Source of the DNA: Clostridia bacterium
GTDB taxonomy: Bacteria; Bacillota; Clostridia; Lachnospirales; Cellulosilyticaceae
Direction: 5' to 3'
NCBI GenBank assembly: GCA_029239755.1
Contig: JARBUI010000003.1
Coordinates: 293,144 to 357,143 of the forward strand
Length of the DNA: 64,000 nt
Shown here: one piece after another, positions 28,726 through 37,350 of the stretch
Position numbering within the stretch: the first letter of the stretch is position 1
Layout of the letters: every line of letters starts with the position of its first letter
Notes under the pieces: model-generated
The model's input: only the letters and a program-made list of their open reading frames with translations
What the model was told of the DNA's origin: nothing
The model's database searches: none
Made by a program: the position numbers and the translations under genes

Positions 28726-29536
28726 TCTTAATCCCTCCATTTAGAAGTTCACCATTCATCTTGCTCATCATGTCAATGATGTAAGTGCGATAAGTAGAAG
28801 TTCCAAAATCAGTTTGACTAAGCTTCTGATAAGCAAGTTCTCCTGAAAGTCCCATGCTGCTTACAGCTGCCGCTGCTGCCTCTAATATATTTTCTTTATT
28901 GGCCCCGCAGTAACTGCCAATAACCGTTGTAAGCATACAGCCAGTCCCTGTAACCTTAGCCATAAGCGGATGACCATTATGAATAAGATAAGTTGTTTTT
29001 TCATCAGTTACCAGATCCATCGCTCCTGATATTACAATAACAGCTCCTGTTTTTTTACTAAGCTTCCTTGCAAATGCAATGGTATCTTCAAGATTATCTG
29101 GGTTTATCGTATCTGCCAAATCAGCATCGACCCCTTTAGTTGTGTTACTGCCTAGAGCCACCGCTTTAATTTCAGATATATTGCCTCTTATAACAGAGAA
29201 TTTTACTTCTTTCAAAAGTTTGTTTACTGTATCCGTTCTTAACTTGGAAGCACCTACTGCAACAGGGTCAAGAATAACCGGATTACCTATTTCATTAGCT
29301 TTTTTAGCTGCCTTTATCATTGACTCTACGAGAACATCATTAATTGTACCAATATTAATAACAAGTGCATTGCATATGGAGGTGATGTCTTCAACTTCAT
29401 AAATATTATCCGCCATAATAGGTGAGCCGCCCGATGCCAGAATAATATTAGCACAATCATTAACGGTTACATAATTGGTAATAGCATGAACAAGGGGTGT
29501 TTTCTCTAATACATTTCCTAAAACTCTTTCAAACAT
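28712..29536 (-). CDS. thiM: Hydroxyethylthiazole kinase
   Basis: It phosphorylates the thiazole alcohol, so the thiazole half is salvaged. The 274-residue protein has PLVHAITNYVTVNDCANI, SPIMAD, LDPVAVGASKLRT, and the catalytic VTGTGCMLTTVIGSY. There is no thiazole synthesis gene (thiG, thiH, thiS) in the window. Together with thiC this operon makes HMP new and takes thiazole from salvage or from genes elsewhere. It is 11 bp after thiC. Confidence 0.96.
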   Translation of the reverse strand: MFERVLGNVLEKTPLVHAITNYVTVNDCANIILASGGSPIMADNIYEVEDITSICNALVINIGTINDVLVESMIKAAKKANEIGNPVILDPVAVGASKLRTDTVNKLLKEVKFSVIRGNISEIKAVALGSNTTKGVDADLADTINPDNLEDTIAFARKLSKKTGAVIVISGAMDLVTDEKTTYLIHNGHPLMAKVTGTGCMLTTVIGSYCGANKENILEAAAAAVSSMGLSGELAYQKLSQTDFGTSTYRTYIIDMMSKMNGELLNGGIKIETR

Positions 29537-29547
29537 ATTTTCTCCTC

Positions 29548-30849
29548 CTAAATGACATCAACGTGTTCGCCGTTTAAAATTTTATTCATATTTCTTACTG
29601 CACACATTTTTCCGCACATCGTACAAGTGTCTGAATGTTCTGGTGTCGATTCTTCTCTGTATCTTTTAGCCTTCTCCGGATCAATGGCAAGATCAAACAT
29701 CTTCTCCCAATCTAGATTTTTTCTGGCAGTACTCATCTCATAATCCCAATCTTTGGCTCCTTTTATGCCTTTAGCAATATCTGCAGCATGGGCAGCAATT
29801 TTAGAGGCTACTATGCCTTCTTTCATATCTTCTAAGTTAGGCAATCTTAAATGTTCAGCTGGTGTTACATAGCAAAGGAATGATGCTCCATATGTAGCTG
29901 CAATGGCGCCTCCTATGGCAGATGTAATATGATCATATCCTGGAGCTACATCTGTTACAAGAGGTCCTAAAACATAAAAAGGCGCACCTTTACAGATGGT
30001 TTGCTGGATTCTCATGTTCGCCTCTATTTGATCTAGCGGCATATGCCCTGGTCCTTCAACAATAACTTGAACATCTTTATCCCATGCTCTTTGTGTAAGC
30101 TCGCCAAGTACAACAAGCTCCTCAATCTGAGAAATATCACTGGCATCTTCTATGGACCCTGGTCTGCAGGCATCTCCAAGACTTATGGTTACATCATAAG
30201 TTCTGCAAATATTCAGAATCTCATCATAGAACTCATAGAACGGATTTTCATTTCCCGTCATTTCCATCCATGCAAAAATAAGTGAGCCTCCTCGTGATAC
30301 AATATTTGTAAGACGCTTATTATTTTTAAATCTTTGAGCAGTTGACTTGTTAATCCCACAATGGATCGTCATAAAGTCAACACCGTCTTCTGCGTGCATC
30401 TTAACCACATCGAGCCACTCCTTTGCTGTGATTTCAGCTAGATCCTTATTGTAGTGAACAATAGCATCATATATAGGCACTGTTCCTATCATAGCTCGGC
30501 ATTCCTTAACAAGCTTCTTTCTAAAGCTATGTGTATCCCCGAAGGAACTTAAGTCCATGATTGATTCAGCTCCCATTTCGACTGCTTTATGTACCTTCTC
30601 CATCTCAAGGTCTAAGTTAAGACAATCTTTAGAGGTACCAAGATTAACATTTATTTTAGTCTTAAGCTTATGACCGACTCCATTTGGCTCTAATGATACA
30701 TGATTCTTATTAGCCGGAATAACCGCTTTGCCTTCTGCAACTAATTCTCTTAACACATTAACATCCATATTTTCTTTTGCAGCTACACTACTAAGTTCCT
30801 TAGTAATAATTCCTTTTCTAGCTGCCTCCATTTGTGTCGCATACTGCAT
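29548..30849 (-). CDS. thiC: Phosphomethylpyrimidine synthase
   Basis: A radical SAM-like enzyme that rearranges aminoimidazole ribotide to HMP-P. The 433 residues are the short bacterial form without the plant-type N-terminal extension. The C-terminal CxxCxxxxC iron-sulfur motif [13 protein letters not shown] is intact. Other family markers are [33 protein letters not shown] and [14 protein letters not shown]. It is the first gene after the TPP riboswitch and leads the thi operon. Confidence 0.97.
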   Translation of the reverse strand: MQYATQMEAARKGIITKELSSVAAKENMDVNVLRELVAEGKAVIPANKNHVSLEPNGVGHKLKTKINVNLGTSKDCLNLDLEMEKVHKAVEMGAESIMDLSSFGDTHSFRKKLVKECRAMIGTVPIYDAIVHYNKDLAEITAKEWLDVVKMHAEDGVDFMTIHCGINKSTAQRFKNNKRLTNIVSRGGSLIFAWMEMTGNENPFYEFYDEILNICRTYDVTISLGDACRPGSIEDASDISQIEELVVLGELTQRAWDKDVQVIVEGPGHMPLDQIEANMRIQQTICKGAPFYVLGPLVTDVAPGYDHITSAIGGAIAATYGASFLCYVTPAEHLRLPNLEDMKEGIVASKIAAHAADIAKGIKGAKDWDYEMSTARKNLDWEKMFDLAIDPEKAKRYREESTPEHSDTCTMCGKMCAVRNMNKILNGEHVDVI

Positions 30850-30907
30850 GTTTCATCTCTCCTTAATTAAGATTATTTATCTATATTTAACATCTTTTTC
30901 GGGGAAT

Positions 30908-30938
30908 AAAAAAAGTGCCTACTATCACAGTAAGCACC
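30908..30938 (-). terminator. Expression-platform terminator of the TPP riboswitch
   Basis: On the minus strand GTGCTTACT and AGTAGGCAC (30915-30923 with 30929-30937) form a hairpin followed by seven T, between the aptamer and thiC. This points to control by transcription termination. Confidence 0.85.
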
Positions 30939-30968
30939 TCATATCAGATACAAAAGTATAAGACTTGC

Positions 30969-31043
30969 CTCCCTACGCTAGTATTAACTAACAGGTTCAA
31001 AGGGTCAGGTTTTAACCTTCTCAACCAAAAATGGTCCCCCCGC
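30969..31043 (-). promoter_or_regulatory. TPP (THI-box) riboswitch aptamer
   Basis: The minus strand shows the conserved TPP aptamer elements in order: GGGGGGACC, GGTTGAGA, ACCCTTTGAACCTG, and TACTAGCGTAGGGA. When TPP binds, the downstream terminator is expected to form and shut off thiC-thiM-thiE-HAD-thiD. Confidence 0.95.
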
Positions 31044-31070
31044 AAAACACAGATATTAAATTTACAATTT

Positions 31071-31099
31071 AGTATAGCATCCTTTTTTTACTAAGTAAA
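31071..31099 (-). promoter_or_regulatory. Predicted promoter of the thi operon
   Basis: On the minus strand TTTACT (31094-31099), a 17-bp spacer and TATACT (31071-31076), about 30 bp upstream of the riboswitch. Confidence 0.7.
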
Positions 31100-31148
31100 T
31101 CCCTAGTCTCATCCTTTGCTTAGGGCAACTTATGAGCTCTTAAATCAA

Positions 31149-31339
31149 AAAAATCCTGCATTTGAGCCGCTTAATCTCTCAAATACAGGATTATACCCTT
31201 CTATATTTCCACTTCTATAGACCCATCAAGTTGCCTACCAACGTATCTGCTTTAACATTTGTTATTGCTTTTGTTTAAAATGATAAAGTATCTTTCATTA
31301 TATTTATAAGGTGAACTATCTCCTATAAATAATGATGAT
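31149..31339 (-). repeat. Truncated second copy of the mecA 3' end with its terminator
   Basis: About 190 bp nearly identical to 46071-46380. It contains the same terminator hairpin (31152-31192) and about 37 codons from the C-terminal part of mecA. A 117-bp gap corresponds to 46147-46263, so the last mecA codons and the stop are gone. The homology ends abruptly at 31339, beside the SPFH remnant. It is a non-coding fossil and the left boundary of the accessory island. Confidence 0.85.
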
Positions 31340-31344
31340 TCTGG

Positions 31345-32050
31345 CTATACTGTTTGAGTACCACAGTCCGGACAGAATTTGCCAGCCATCTGTGCTCCCA
31401 TGGATGCGATATCGTTACCTGCACCAGGGATAGTAAATCCGTCTGCCATCTGCACGGCAGCATATTTCCCCATATTTCCTACAAAAGATTGTCCGGCAAC
31501 TCTTTCTGCCATCTTCTGAACTTCAGCTGGGTAGTTAATACTATGAACATTTACATCCGTAACACCCAATCCAAAATCTAACAGTTCCTTATCAAGTTCC
31601 ACGCGAATTGCTTTCCCCAGCTTACGGCTATTTTGCTGGAGTCCAATGAGTGCATTGACGCCAATGCTCTGCTGTCCGTCTAAAATAGCTTCTGCAACTA
31701 CAGGGTTCAGCTCTCCCATAATACGCTCAGAAATGTCCTCAAGGGAATAACTCTCCTTAACGCCAGCAACTTTCTCAATAAACTTTTGATAATCACGAAA
31801 TTCCACAATCATGTTTCCATTACACCCTACAGGGATTCCTGAGGGCACCTCAGGTGTTGGGATCATAATACGCTGACGTGTCCCCCATGAAAGCAGAAGT
31901 TCTTTGCTATTGACAAAATAGACCTCCGCTCGCATTCCGGTATCTCCTCTTAGAGCAAAAACCCCCTTTTAACGTAGAAAGAGAAGGAACAATCTCGCTA
32001 GCAATATCGTAGCTTCCAGCTTTTTCAAACACTCCTTCCATTACACCATC
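31345..32050 (-). pseudogene. SPFH/virion-core-like protein remnant, N-terminus lost and frameshifted
   Basis: The intact stretch is a 196-codon frame from 31935, which has AEVYFVNSKELLLSWGTRQ and ends in a zinc-knuckle-like KFCPDCGTQTV. Upstream, the same protein continues in another frame (GVFEKAGSYDIASEIVPSLS, then TLKGG). One extra base in the G5T5 tract near 31964-31973 breaks the frame; removing one T restores a single reading frame. The first third of the usual SPFH protein is missing and the fragment is joined in frame, after a TAG, to the zinc-ribbon gene upstream. Such SPFH proteins are thought to scaffold membrane or stress complexes. Confidence 0.75.
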
Positions 32051-32623
32051 CTACCCTTTTACAGTTCGGTGCTTGCCGCCACTTCCCTTATAAACTGCAA
32101 TCGTCATAGCATCATATGTCCAGAAGGGGAGATACATTCCCATTAGTAATCCCTCGCCACACTTCTTTTTAAAGTCATTTGGCGCAAACCACCTTGTCTT
32201 TACCCATTCTTTAAATTGCCTGTTAGCTTCAATTTTATCAATCTTAAACGGCACAATTCCCTCAGGTGGTATGCCGCTCGCTTGTTTTACAGTAGCTATC
32301 TGTGTTGAAGTACACATTGGGCAGGTAGTTGCTATCTGAAACTCATCAAAGGTAATTTCGCACCCACAATTTTGGCAATGTGCTACTGCCAATCCCTCAA
32401 ACATAGCAGAGTTTTTCTCCCGTTCTGCGTACTGGCTAAAGTCATATTCCACAACTGTTTCCGACAGAGCCTCTATGCTGCTTTCAGCTTTACACAATGA
32501 ACACCTAAACTTTTCGCTCCCGATGTCATACTTCATAACACCACCGCAATTTGCGCAGACAAAGGTTTGGGTCTCCACGCTAACCTTTACTGCTGGTTCC
32601 TTGTCTTCTACCTGCTTTTCCAT
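32051..32623 (-). pseudogene. TFIIB-type zinc-ribbon protein, C-terminal half missing
   Basis: The 190 residues match the first half of a family of about 350 residues. Three cysteine knuckles are present: CANCGG...CSLC, then CQNCGC...CPMC. They are followed by the conserved GIVPFKIDKIEANRQFKEWVKTRW-type region and YLPFWTYDAMT. The frame ends at a TAG exactly where the next gene fragment (SPFH remnant) continues in the same frame. A single internal deletion has therefore removed the 3' half of this gene and the 5' third of the SPFH gene. The product may still be made as a short protein. Confidence 0.65.
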
Positions 32624-32689
32624 AAAGTACCCCCAATTAAAAGATATTTATTACATATGCTTTTCTGCAGTTATAATCTACAAACTTAT

Positions 32690-33754
32690 TCAAGATACAT
32701 AGTCCATACTTGTATTTATAGTAATGGTATTTTTAGCTGTATCCTGAGCTGTCCCTACATTAAATGCCTTCATTATATCGTTCAGATTAAAATAAGTCGC
32801 TCCAGCGATAATATAGGCTGTAAGCTTAACTTCTTTGCCATTTATGTTGATTTTATAGGTGCTGAGTACGGCCGTTTTATCTTTTCCGTCACCCTTTGCC
32901 AAATCACCTTTCACAGCTTTATAGGGTTTATTGCTTTGCATTGTGATTTCTTTTTTTGTGCTGTTTAAAGTTACATTAAACTGTTTTTTTGAGCCTTTTA
33001 GCAAACAAGCTAGATCTCTGATTTTGAAATAGTTGCCGCCGCTTATTGTATATGCCTCAACCGTCTTTTGCACTCCGTTTACCGATACCTTTGATGTAAG
33101 CACTTTAGCTGTTACTGGAGCAGAAATTGTTTTGTAAGTAAGACCGTTTTCCTTTACATATTTTTCTGCATAAGATCCTGCTTCTACAGTGACCACTAAT
33201 TTAGGCAATGGTTTTGAACTCATATCGCCAAGCGGGTCAACAGCTTGTTCTGCTGCAAAGGCATCTTCTCCAATGTATTTGACACTGTTAGGTATTTTTA
33301 TTTCACGTAGCGAGGTACAATTTTGGAAGGCAAAATCCCCTATAGAAGTAACACTACTAGGAATATTGATACTCTGCAACCCTGTAGAATTTCTAAAGGC
33401 CGCCATTCCTATAGTTGTTACACTACTGCCGATAGTTATTTTTGCAATTTTTGTTCTGTCTGATATTGAACCTTCACCAATTATTTTTACAGTATTTGGT
33501 ATAACAATCTTACTTTCAGAGCCAAAATAGTTAATGAGTTCACCGTTCTCAATCAGGAAGTTACTTCCGTATAAAGCATCATCAATATTTGCTGGCAATT
33601 CTCCCATTTTATTAAAATCCTCTGGAGTATAGGTTTTGCCGTCAATTGTATAGATTGGACCATTCTCGGTATATTTAACACTTGTATCTGCCAAAGCTGG
33701 TATTGCTATTGCAATAACTGTTATTAAAGTTAAGGACAAAATTCGTTTTTTCAT
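32690..33754 (-). CDS. Secreted BspA-type leucine-rich-repeat protein
   Basis: A 354-residue protein with a signal peptide (cleavage near ALA-DT, residue 22). Residues 85-160 contain BspA-type LRR_5 repeats (SVTTIGMAAFRNSTGLQSI, SVTSIGDFAFQNCTSLREI). From about residue 215 two related modules follow, each with an NYFKIRDLA- or TYFNLNDIM-like core, seen in many clostridial surface proteins. A role in surface binding is inferred. The ATG at 33754 has TAGGAGG upstream. It lies 18 bp after the frameshifted small gene and probably shares the transcript of the kinase at 34145-35413. Confidence 0.82.
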   Translation of the reverse strand: MKKRILSLTLITVIAIAIPALADTSVKYTENGPIYTIDGKTYTPEDFNKMGELPANIDDALYGSNFLIENGELINYFGSESKIVIPNTVKIIGEGSISDRTKIAKITIGSSVTTIGMAAFRNSTGLQSINIPSSVTSIGDFAFQNCTSLREIKIPNSVKYIGEDAFAAEQAVDPLGDMSSKPLPKLVVTVEAGSYAEKYVKENGLTYKTISAPVTAKVLTSKVSVNGVQKTVEAYTISGGNYFKIRDLACLLKGSKKQFNVTLNSTKKEITMQSNKPYKAVKGDLAKGDGKDKTAVLSTYKININGKEVKLTAYIIAGATYFNLNDIMKAFNVGTAQDTAKNTITINTSMDYVS

Positions 33755-33772
33755 CTTTGCAACCTCCTAAAT

Positions 33773-34116
33773 TTAATTTATTTTAAACTGCGTGATACTA
33801 TTATCTGTATCGCCTAATGAGTTTTCCTGAATAACGTATTCATAGGTCTTTCCAGTTCTACTTTTCCATTTAATCTTTTCTGCAGGTATTCCTTCAAGTT
33901 GAGCTGTCTTAATCACAAGCGTTTGGTTTTCTAGCTTTTTTATTGTTTTGATAGTTTCTTTTTCCTCTATAACATTTTTGCTCTCGTTCAATATTAATTC
34001 AATTTGCTCAAAATCAAATATTTCTCCCGTCACAATCACTTCAATGTATTCCGCTCCTTCCAGCAACTCGTCAAGAAGAATAGTGTTGTTATTATTTAAT
34101 GATAAGGTTTTTTCAT
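33773..34116 (-). pseudogene. Small unrecognised gene with a frame break in an A6 tract after the ATG
   Basis: Not recognised. A good ribosome site (GAGGAGGCTATT) precedes the ATG at 34116, but that frame stops after six codons. If the A6 tract (34108-34113) had seven A, it would read MKKTLSLNNNNTILLDELLE and run 111 codons to 33773. As given, the downstream frame has only a TTG at 34066 without a ribosome site. The product would be a small acidic, lysine-rich cytoplasmic protein. The break may be a true mutation, a phase-variable tract or a homopolymer sequencing error. It lies between an AgrC-like kinase and the LRR gene. Confidence 0.5.
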
Positions 34117-34144
34117 AATAGCCTCCTCAACTTATAAAACAACC

Positions 34145-35413
34145 TCATAAAATCACTCTCATCTTAAAAACTCCGCTTTCAGCGGTAAAGGCATATAGCC
34201 CCTTATACTTTTGTACAGTAGCCACTATGCTTTTCGATCCAAATCCGTGCTTTTCTTCTTCACTTATAGGCATATCCTCTACGAATTTGACCTGGTGAAT
34301 GAAATGATTCATAACTTGAATAAACAGCCTATCATTTTTAGACTTGCAACTAATAATTATCCTTCTATCATTCATATCTTTGATATTCATACTGGCATTT
34401 ATAGCATTTTCTATGGCATTAGATAAAATAATGCACAAATCCATATCAGACACTCCACAGTTCTTGGGAATAGATATCTGAGACTCTACTGTCATTTTTT
34501 CATTTTTAGCTCTATTGATATAGGGTGATAATATTAAATTTACAGCATCATTGTCACAATGTTTTGTTGTCACTGTATCATCAATACTTTTTTCAATTTC
34601 AGTAATATAGTTTTTTATCCCTGTAAGATTGTTGTCATCTAAATAACCATTTATCATATGTAAATGGTTATGCAGATCGTGGCGATAAATAATTGTTTTT
34701 TCCTCTGCCTCTTGCATCGTTTCATAGCGTTCCTGCAAGGCAGACAGCTGTACTTCTAATATATTCTGTTCGTTTTGCATGATGAGCTGTTCTCTGGCTT
34801 GCCTAAAAAAACGTAAAATGAGCACATAGGCCGCAATAATCAAGATAGTAACTGATGTGTCAACCCATAAAAGCGGTTCATCTCTTACAATCTCTACATC
34901 ATACTTTCCAGTTAAAAAAGTATAGACATTGTATGAAAGTGGTATCAGACAAAATGTTGTCCAGCCTTTTTTTGTATTGCGCAGCATATAAAGAAATAAG
35001 GGACGAAAATACTTGTAAACAATAAATGTTATAGGCAGATACATAACTAAGCTAACAACACTTAATATCCTATCATTGTAGCCAAAAAAAGATGAAACAA
35101 TATACCCTATCAAAATAGGAGGCGAGGATAAAACGATAACTGTTAAAAGAACAAAAAAAAGCTTTATTCCTTTATACTTTGGAACAAACCAGAATGCTAT
35201 AAATAACGGTCCCAGTACAAAAACAGGGTATAAAATCATAAAGCTCTGATAACCCAAACTAAACCAAACAAAACCGCCACTGATAAGTAAGATGGTCATA
35301 AATAGTCCCATCATGCAGATGCCCTTTATTCTCTTTACCTCAAATTCCAAAAGCATGTACATTAAGATGATACTATACCCAAGGGTACCAAAAAATTCTA
35401 TCAAATCCATCAT
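34145..35413 (-). CDS. AgrC-like GHKL sensor histidine kinase (copy 1)
   Basis: A 422-residue membrane kinase of the AgrC/HPK10 type. Residues 1-205 hold about six membrane segments. The dimerisation helix is followed by the H-box YRHDLHNHLHMI. The C-terminal GHKL ATPase has the N-box LSNAIENAINA and the G-box HGFGSKSI. All kinase boxes are intact. No response regulator is next to it, so it may share the LytTR regulator at 36606. Its membrane part is closely related to copy 2 (37351-38643), for example MLLE-EVK and KYKG-KLFFVLLTV, which indicates duplication. Signals are unknown. Confidence 0.9.
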   Translation of the reverse strand: MMDLIEFFGTLGYSIILMYMLLEFEVKRIKGICMMGLFMTILLISGGFVWFSLGYQSFMILYPVFVLGPLFIAFWFVPKYKGIKLFFVLLTVIVLSSPPILIGYIVSSFFGYNDRILSVVSLVMYLPITFIVYKYFRPLFLYMLRNTKKGWTTFCLIPLSYNVYTFLTGKYDVEIVRDEPLLWVDTSVTILIIAAYVLILRFFRQAREQLIMQNEQNILEVQLSALQERYETMQEAEEKTIIYRHDLHNHLHMINGYLDDNNLTGIKNYITEIEKSIDDTVTTKHCDNDAVNLILSPYINRAKNEKMTVESQISIPKNCGVSDMDLCIILSNAIENAINASMNIKDMNDRRIIISCKSKNDRLFIQVMNHFIHQVKFVEDMPISEEEKHGFGSKSIVATVQKYKGLYAFTAESGVFKMRVIL

Positions 35414-35500
35414 AACTTTTTACCTCCATTATGCTGCCAATAACCTGCTTCATTAATTGACCGGTTACAAGGCGGTATGTTATGGGTACTAACAGCAAAA

Positions 35501-35563
35501 CTGCATCCCTTAGCCATTTATGCTATTAGGGATACAGCACTTTCTAATTCAGCAAATGGCTAA
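35501..35563 (-). other. Two overlapping, mutually exclusive hairpins
   Basis: Hairpin A pairs 35501-35510 with 35528-35537 (one mismatch). Hairpin B pairs TTAGCCATTT (35510-35519) with AAATGGCTAA (35554-35563). They share bases and cannot both form. They lie between the lipoprotein gene and kinase copy 1 on the minus strand, so they could act as a termination or attenuation point. Confidence 0.4.
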
Positions 35564-35583
35564 TTTCTGTATTTACAGTCTTA

Positions 35584-36339
35584 TTACAGCACAGGAATAC
35601 CATTATCATTTACGACTTGCATCGCTTCCAGAACAACAGAAGGCTCACACTCAGCAATCACCGCTTGCCCCAAATTACCCAAATCCAGTAACAACGTTCC
35701 GTCATCCTGTGGGCTAATACTAAAGGTCAATGAAGTTCCAGAAGTTTCATCTGTAACTGTAAGTTGGTTATCACTAACTTGTTCAGATTTTCCTACAAAA
35801 CTTGCAGTTTCTGCTGTTTTAGGATCAGCTACGATAATAATTGTCAGAGAGCCGTCTGCATTGCTAGCATAATAGAAGCCTTCTTCTGCTTCTGTAACCC
35901 CCATATACGCTTCAGTCATTTCCCCCTCTAAATCAGTCAAGTTGTAATCTTCTGAGGCTTCCTCCTCTTCCACTGACTTTTTAATGGCCTTTTGTTCTTC
36001 CTTTACCTCTTTGAACCCAGTAATTGCAGCATCTAAGGTTTGAGCCATCGCAGCGGCGTCTTCATCAGAATATCCGCCTGCATCAAGGATTTCTTGATGA
36101 GATGCTTGCAATTCATCCATTTGCGCTGTTAAAGTATCAACCGCTTTCTGAAACTCTTCAGCCGTGTCTCCCTCTAGGAAACCATTATCCTTATACCAAT
36201 CGTTGATTTCTTGTACTAATGTTTTTGTCTCATCCATCTTTACTTGTATTGCTGCATTGTTTTCATCATTATTCCCCCCACAAGCAACAAGTGTAAATGA
36301 CATAACCATTGCTAACATAAGTAAAAATATTTTTTTCAT
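35584..36339 (-). CDS. Secreted lipoprotein of unknown function
   Basis: Not recognised by family. The 251 residues begin with a lipoprotein signal and lipobox LVAC (Cys near 20). Acidic, helical, probably coiled-coil segments (about 30-145) are rich in Glu and Lys. A beta-rich C-terminal domain follows with YYASNADGSLTIIIV and LLLDLGNLGQAV. The ATG at 36339 was chosen: AGAGGGGA lies about 10 nt upstream. A LytTR-type operator and a TATAAT lie upstream, so it is a likely target of the island's regulator. Confidence 0.75.
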   Translation of the reverse strand: MKKIFLLMLAMVMSFTLVACGGNNDENNAAIQVKMDETKTLVQEINDWYKDNGFLEGDTAEEFQKAVDTLTAQMDELQASHQEILDAGGYSDEDAAAMAQTLDAAITGFKEVKEEQKAIKKSVEEEEASEDYNLTDLEGEMTEAYMGVTEAEEGFYYASNADGSLTIIIVADPKTAETASFVGKSEQVSDNQLTVTDETSGTSLTFSISPQDDGTLLLDLGNLGQAVIAECEPSVVLEAMQVVNDNGIPVL

Positions 36340-36502
36340 AATCAACATTCCCCTCTACATTCTTAATTAATATATCACCTAAATCCCACGTCAAATCTGC
36401 TCTTTATCAAACTTAATAATGTTAGACTTCTTTACGGCAAACTACATTTTCGTGGTTAGTAAAATTATACATTAAAAAACCTAGTTACATTTCACCCGCT
36501 GC

Positions 36503-36532
36503 ATAAGATGTAGTTTTTACGTCATGAACTGT
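36503..36532 (-). promoter_or_regulatory. LytTR-type operator, lipoprotein / response-regulator intergenic region
   Basis: On the minus strand ACAGTTCAT (36524-36532) and ACATCTTAT (36503-36511) are direct repeats with a 21-bp period. The first matches the LytTR consensus at all nine positions. After the ATGC that ends the second repeat, 31 bp lead to TATAAT for the lipoprotein gene. It could also act on the divergent regulator gene, whose own TATAAT lies at 36565-36570 with a poor -35. Confidence 0.7.
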
Positions 36533-36605
36533 AATACAGTATATTTTTTTTGTTACGGCTCTGCTATAATGGATACGATATACAAGATGAAATTGAGGTG
36601 CCCCA

Positions 36606-37328
36606 ATGAAAATTGCTATTTGTGATGATAACAAACAGGAACTTTTACACATCAGTGGGCTTGTTGATGACTATTTGAGCTGCTGCTTTGCGGAAGGCGA
36701 AATAGCAGTGCACAGGTTTGAAAACAGTACGCAACTGCTCGCTCAGATAGAAAGAGGTAAACATTTTGATGTTTTTCTTTTGGACGTCATTATGCCGAAT
36801 TTAAATGGCATTAAGCTTGCCGCTGAGATAAGACGCAATGATCAGGTTGCTAAAATCATATTTTTAACTTCAACCCCAGAATTTGCAGTAGCATCTTATT
36901 CTGTGGGCGCTTTTAACTATCTGTTAAAGCCCATTCAAAAAGTCAAGCTCTTTTCTGTTTTAGAAAAGACTTTTAACGCTATTTACAGCGGCCTGAACCA
37001 ATATATCGTTGTGAAAACACAGACCAGCTTGTCCAAAGTATTCCTCCACGAACTGATCTATGTTGAGGTGATGGGAAGAACCGTATCCTTTCATCTAAAA
37101 GGCGGGGTTACGATAGAAAGCCCCAGCACGATGTCTCAAGTTGAAGCTGTTTTATTAATACATAAATTCTTTATCAAGCCTCATCGCTCATATATCATCA
37201 ATTTAGACTATATTAAGAACCTGTCATCGGATGGCCTTACAACAACAAGCGACCTATTTATACCCATATCAAGAAATGTTTTTAAACAAGTGAAGCAGGC
37301 ATATATCAATCATTCCTTCCAGGCATAA
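36606..37328 (+). CDS. LytTR-family response regulator
   Basis: An AgrA-like regulator of 240 residues. The receiver domain has acidic pair Asp7-Asp8, phospho-acceptor Asp60 in FLLDVIMPN, Thr in FLTST and Lys108 in LLKPI. The LytTR DNA-binding domain (about 140-240) includes YVEVMGRTV and FIKPHRSYIINLDYI. It is 22 bp upstream of kinase copy 2, the usual agrA/agrC-like pair, though in reversed order. It very likely binds the direct-repeat operators found at four promoters in the island. No peptide precursor or AgrB-type exporter was found nearby. Confidence 0.92.
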   Translation: MKIAICDDNKQELLHISGLVDDYLSCCFAEGEIAVHRFENSTQLLAQIERGKHFDVFLLDVIMPNLNGIKLAAEIRRNDQVAKIIFLTSTPEFAVASYSVGAFNYLLKPIQKVKLFSVLEKTFNAIYSGLNQYIVVKTQTSLSKVFLHELIYVEVMGRTVSFHLKGGVTIESPSTMSQVEAVLLIHKFFIKPHRSYIINLDYIKNLSSDGLTTTSDLFIPISRNVFKQVKQAYINHSFQA

Positions 37329-37350
37329 ACTTATTTGGAGGTAAAAAAGC

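Noticed and set aside
35414..35583. A LytTR operator upstream of kinase copy 1
   Set aside because: No pair of ACATTTCAT-like repeats with a 21-bp period could be found in this gap.
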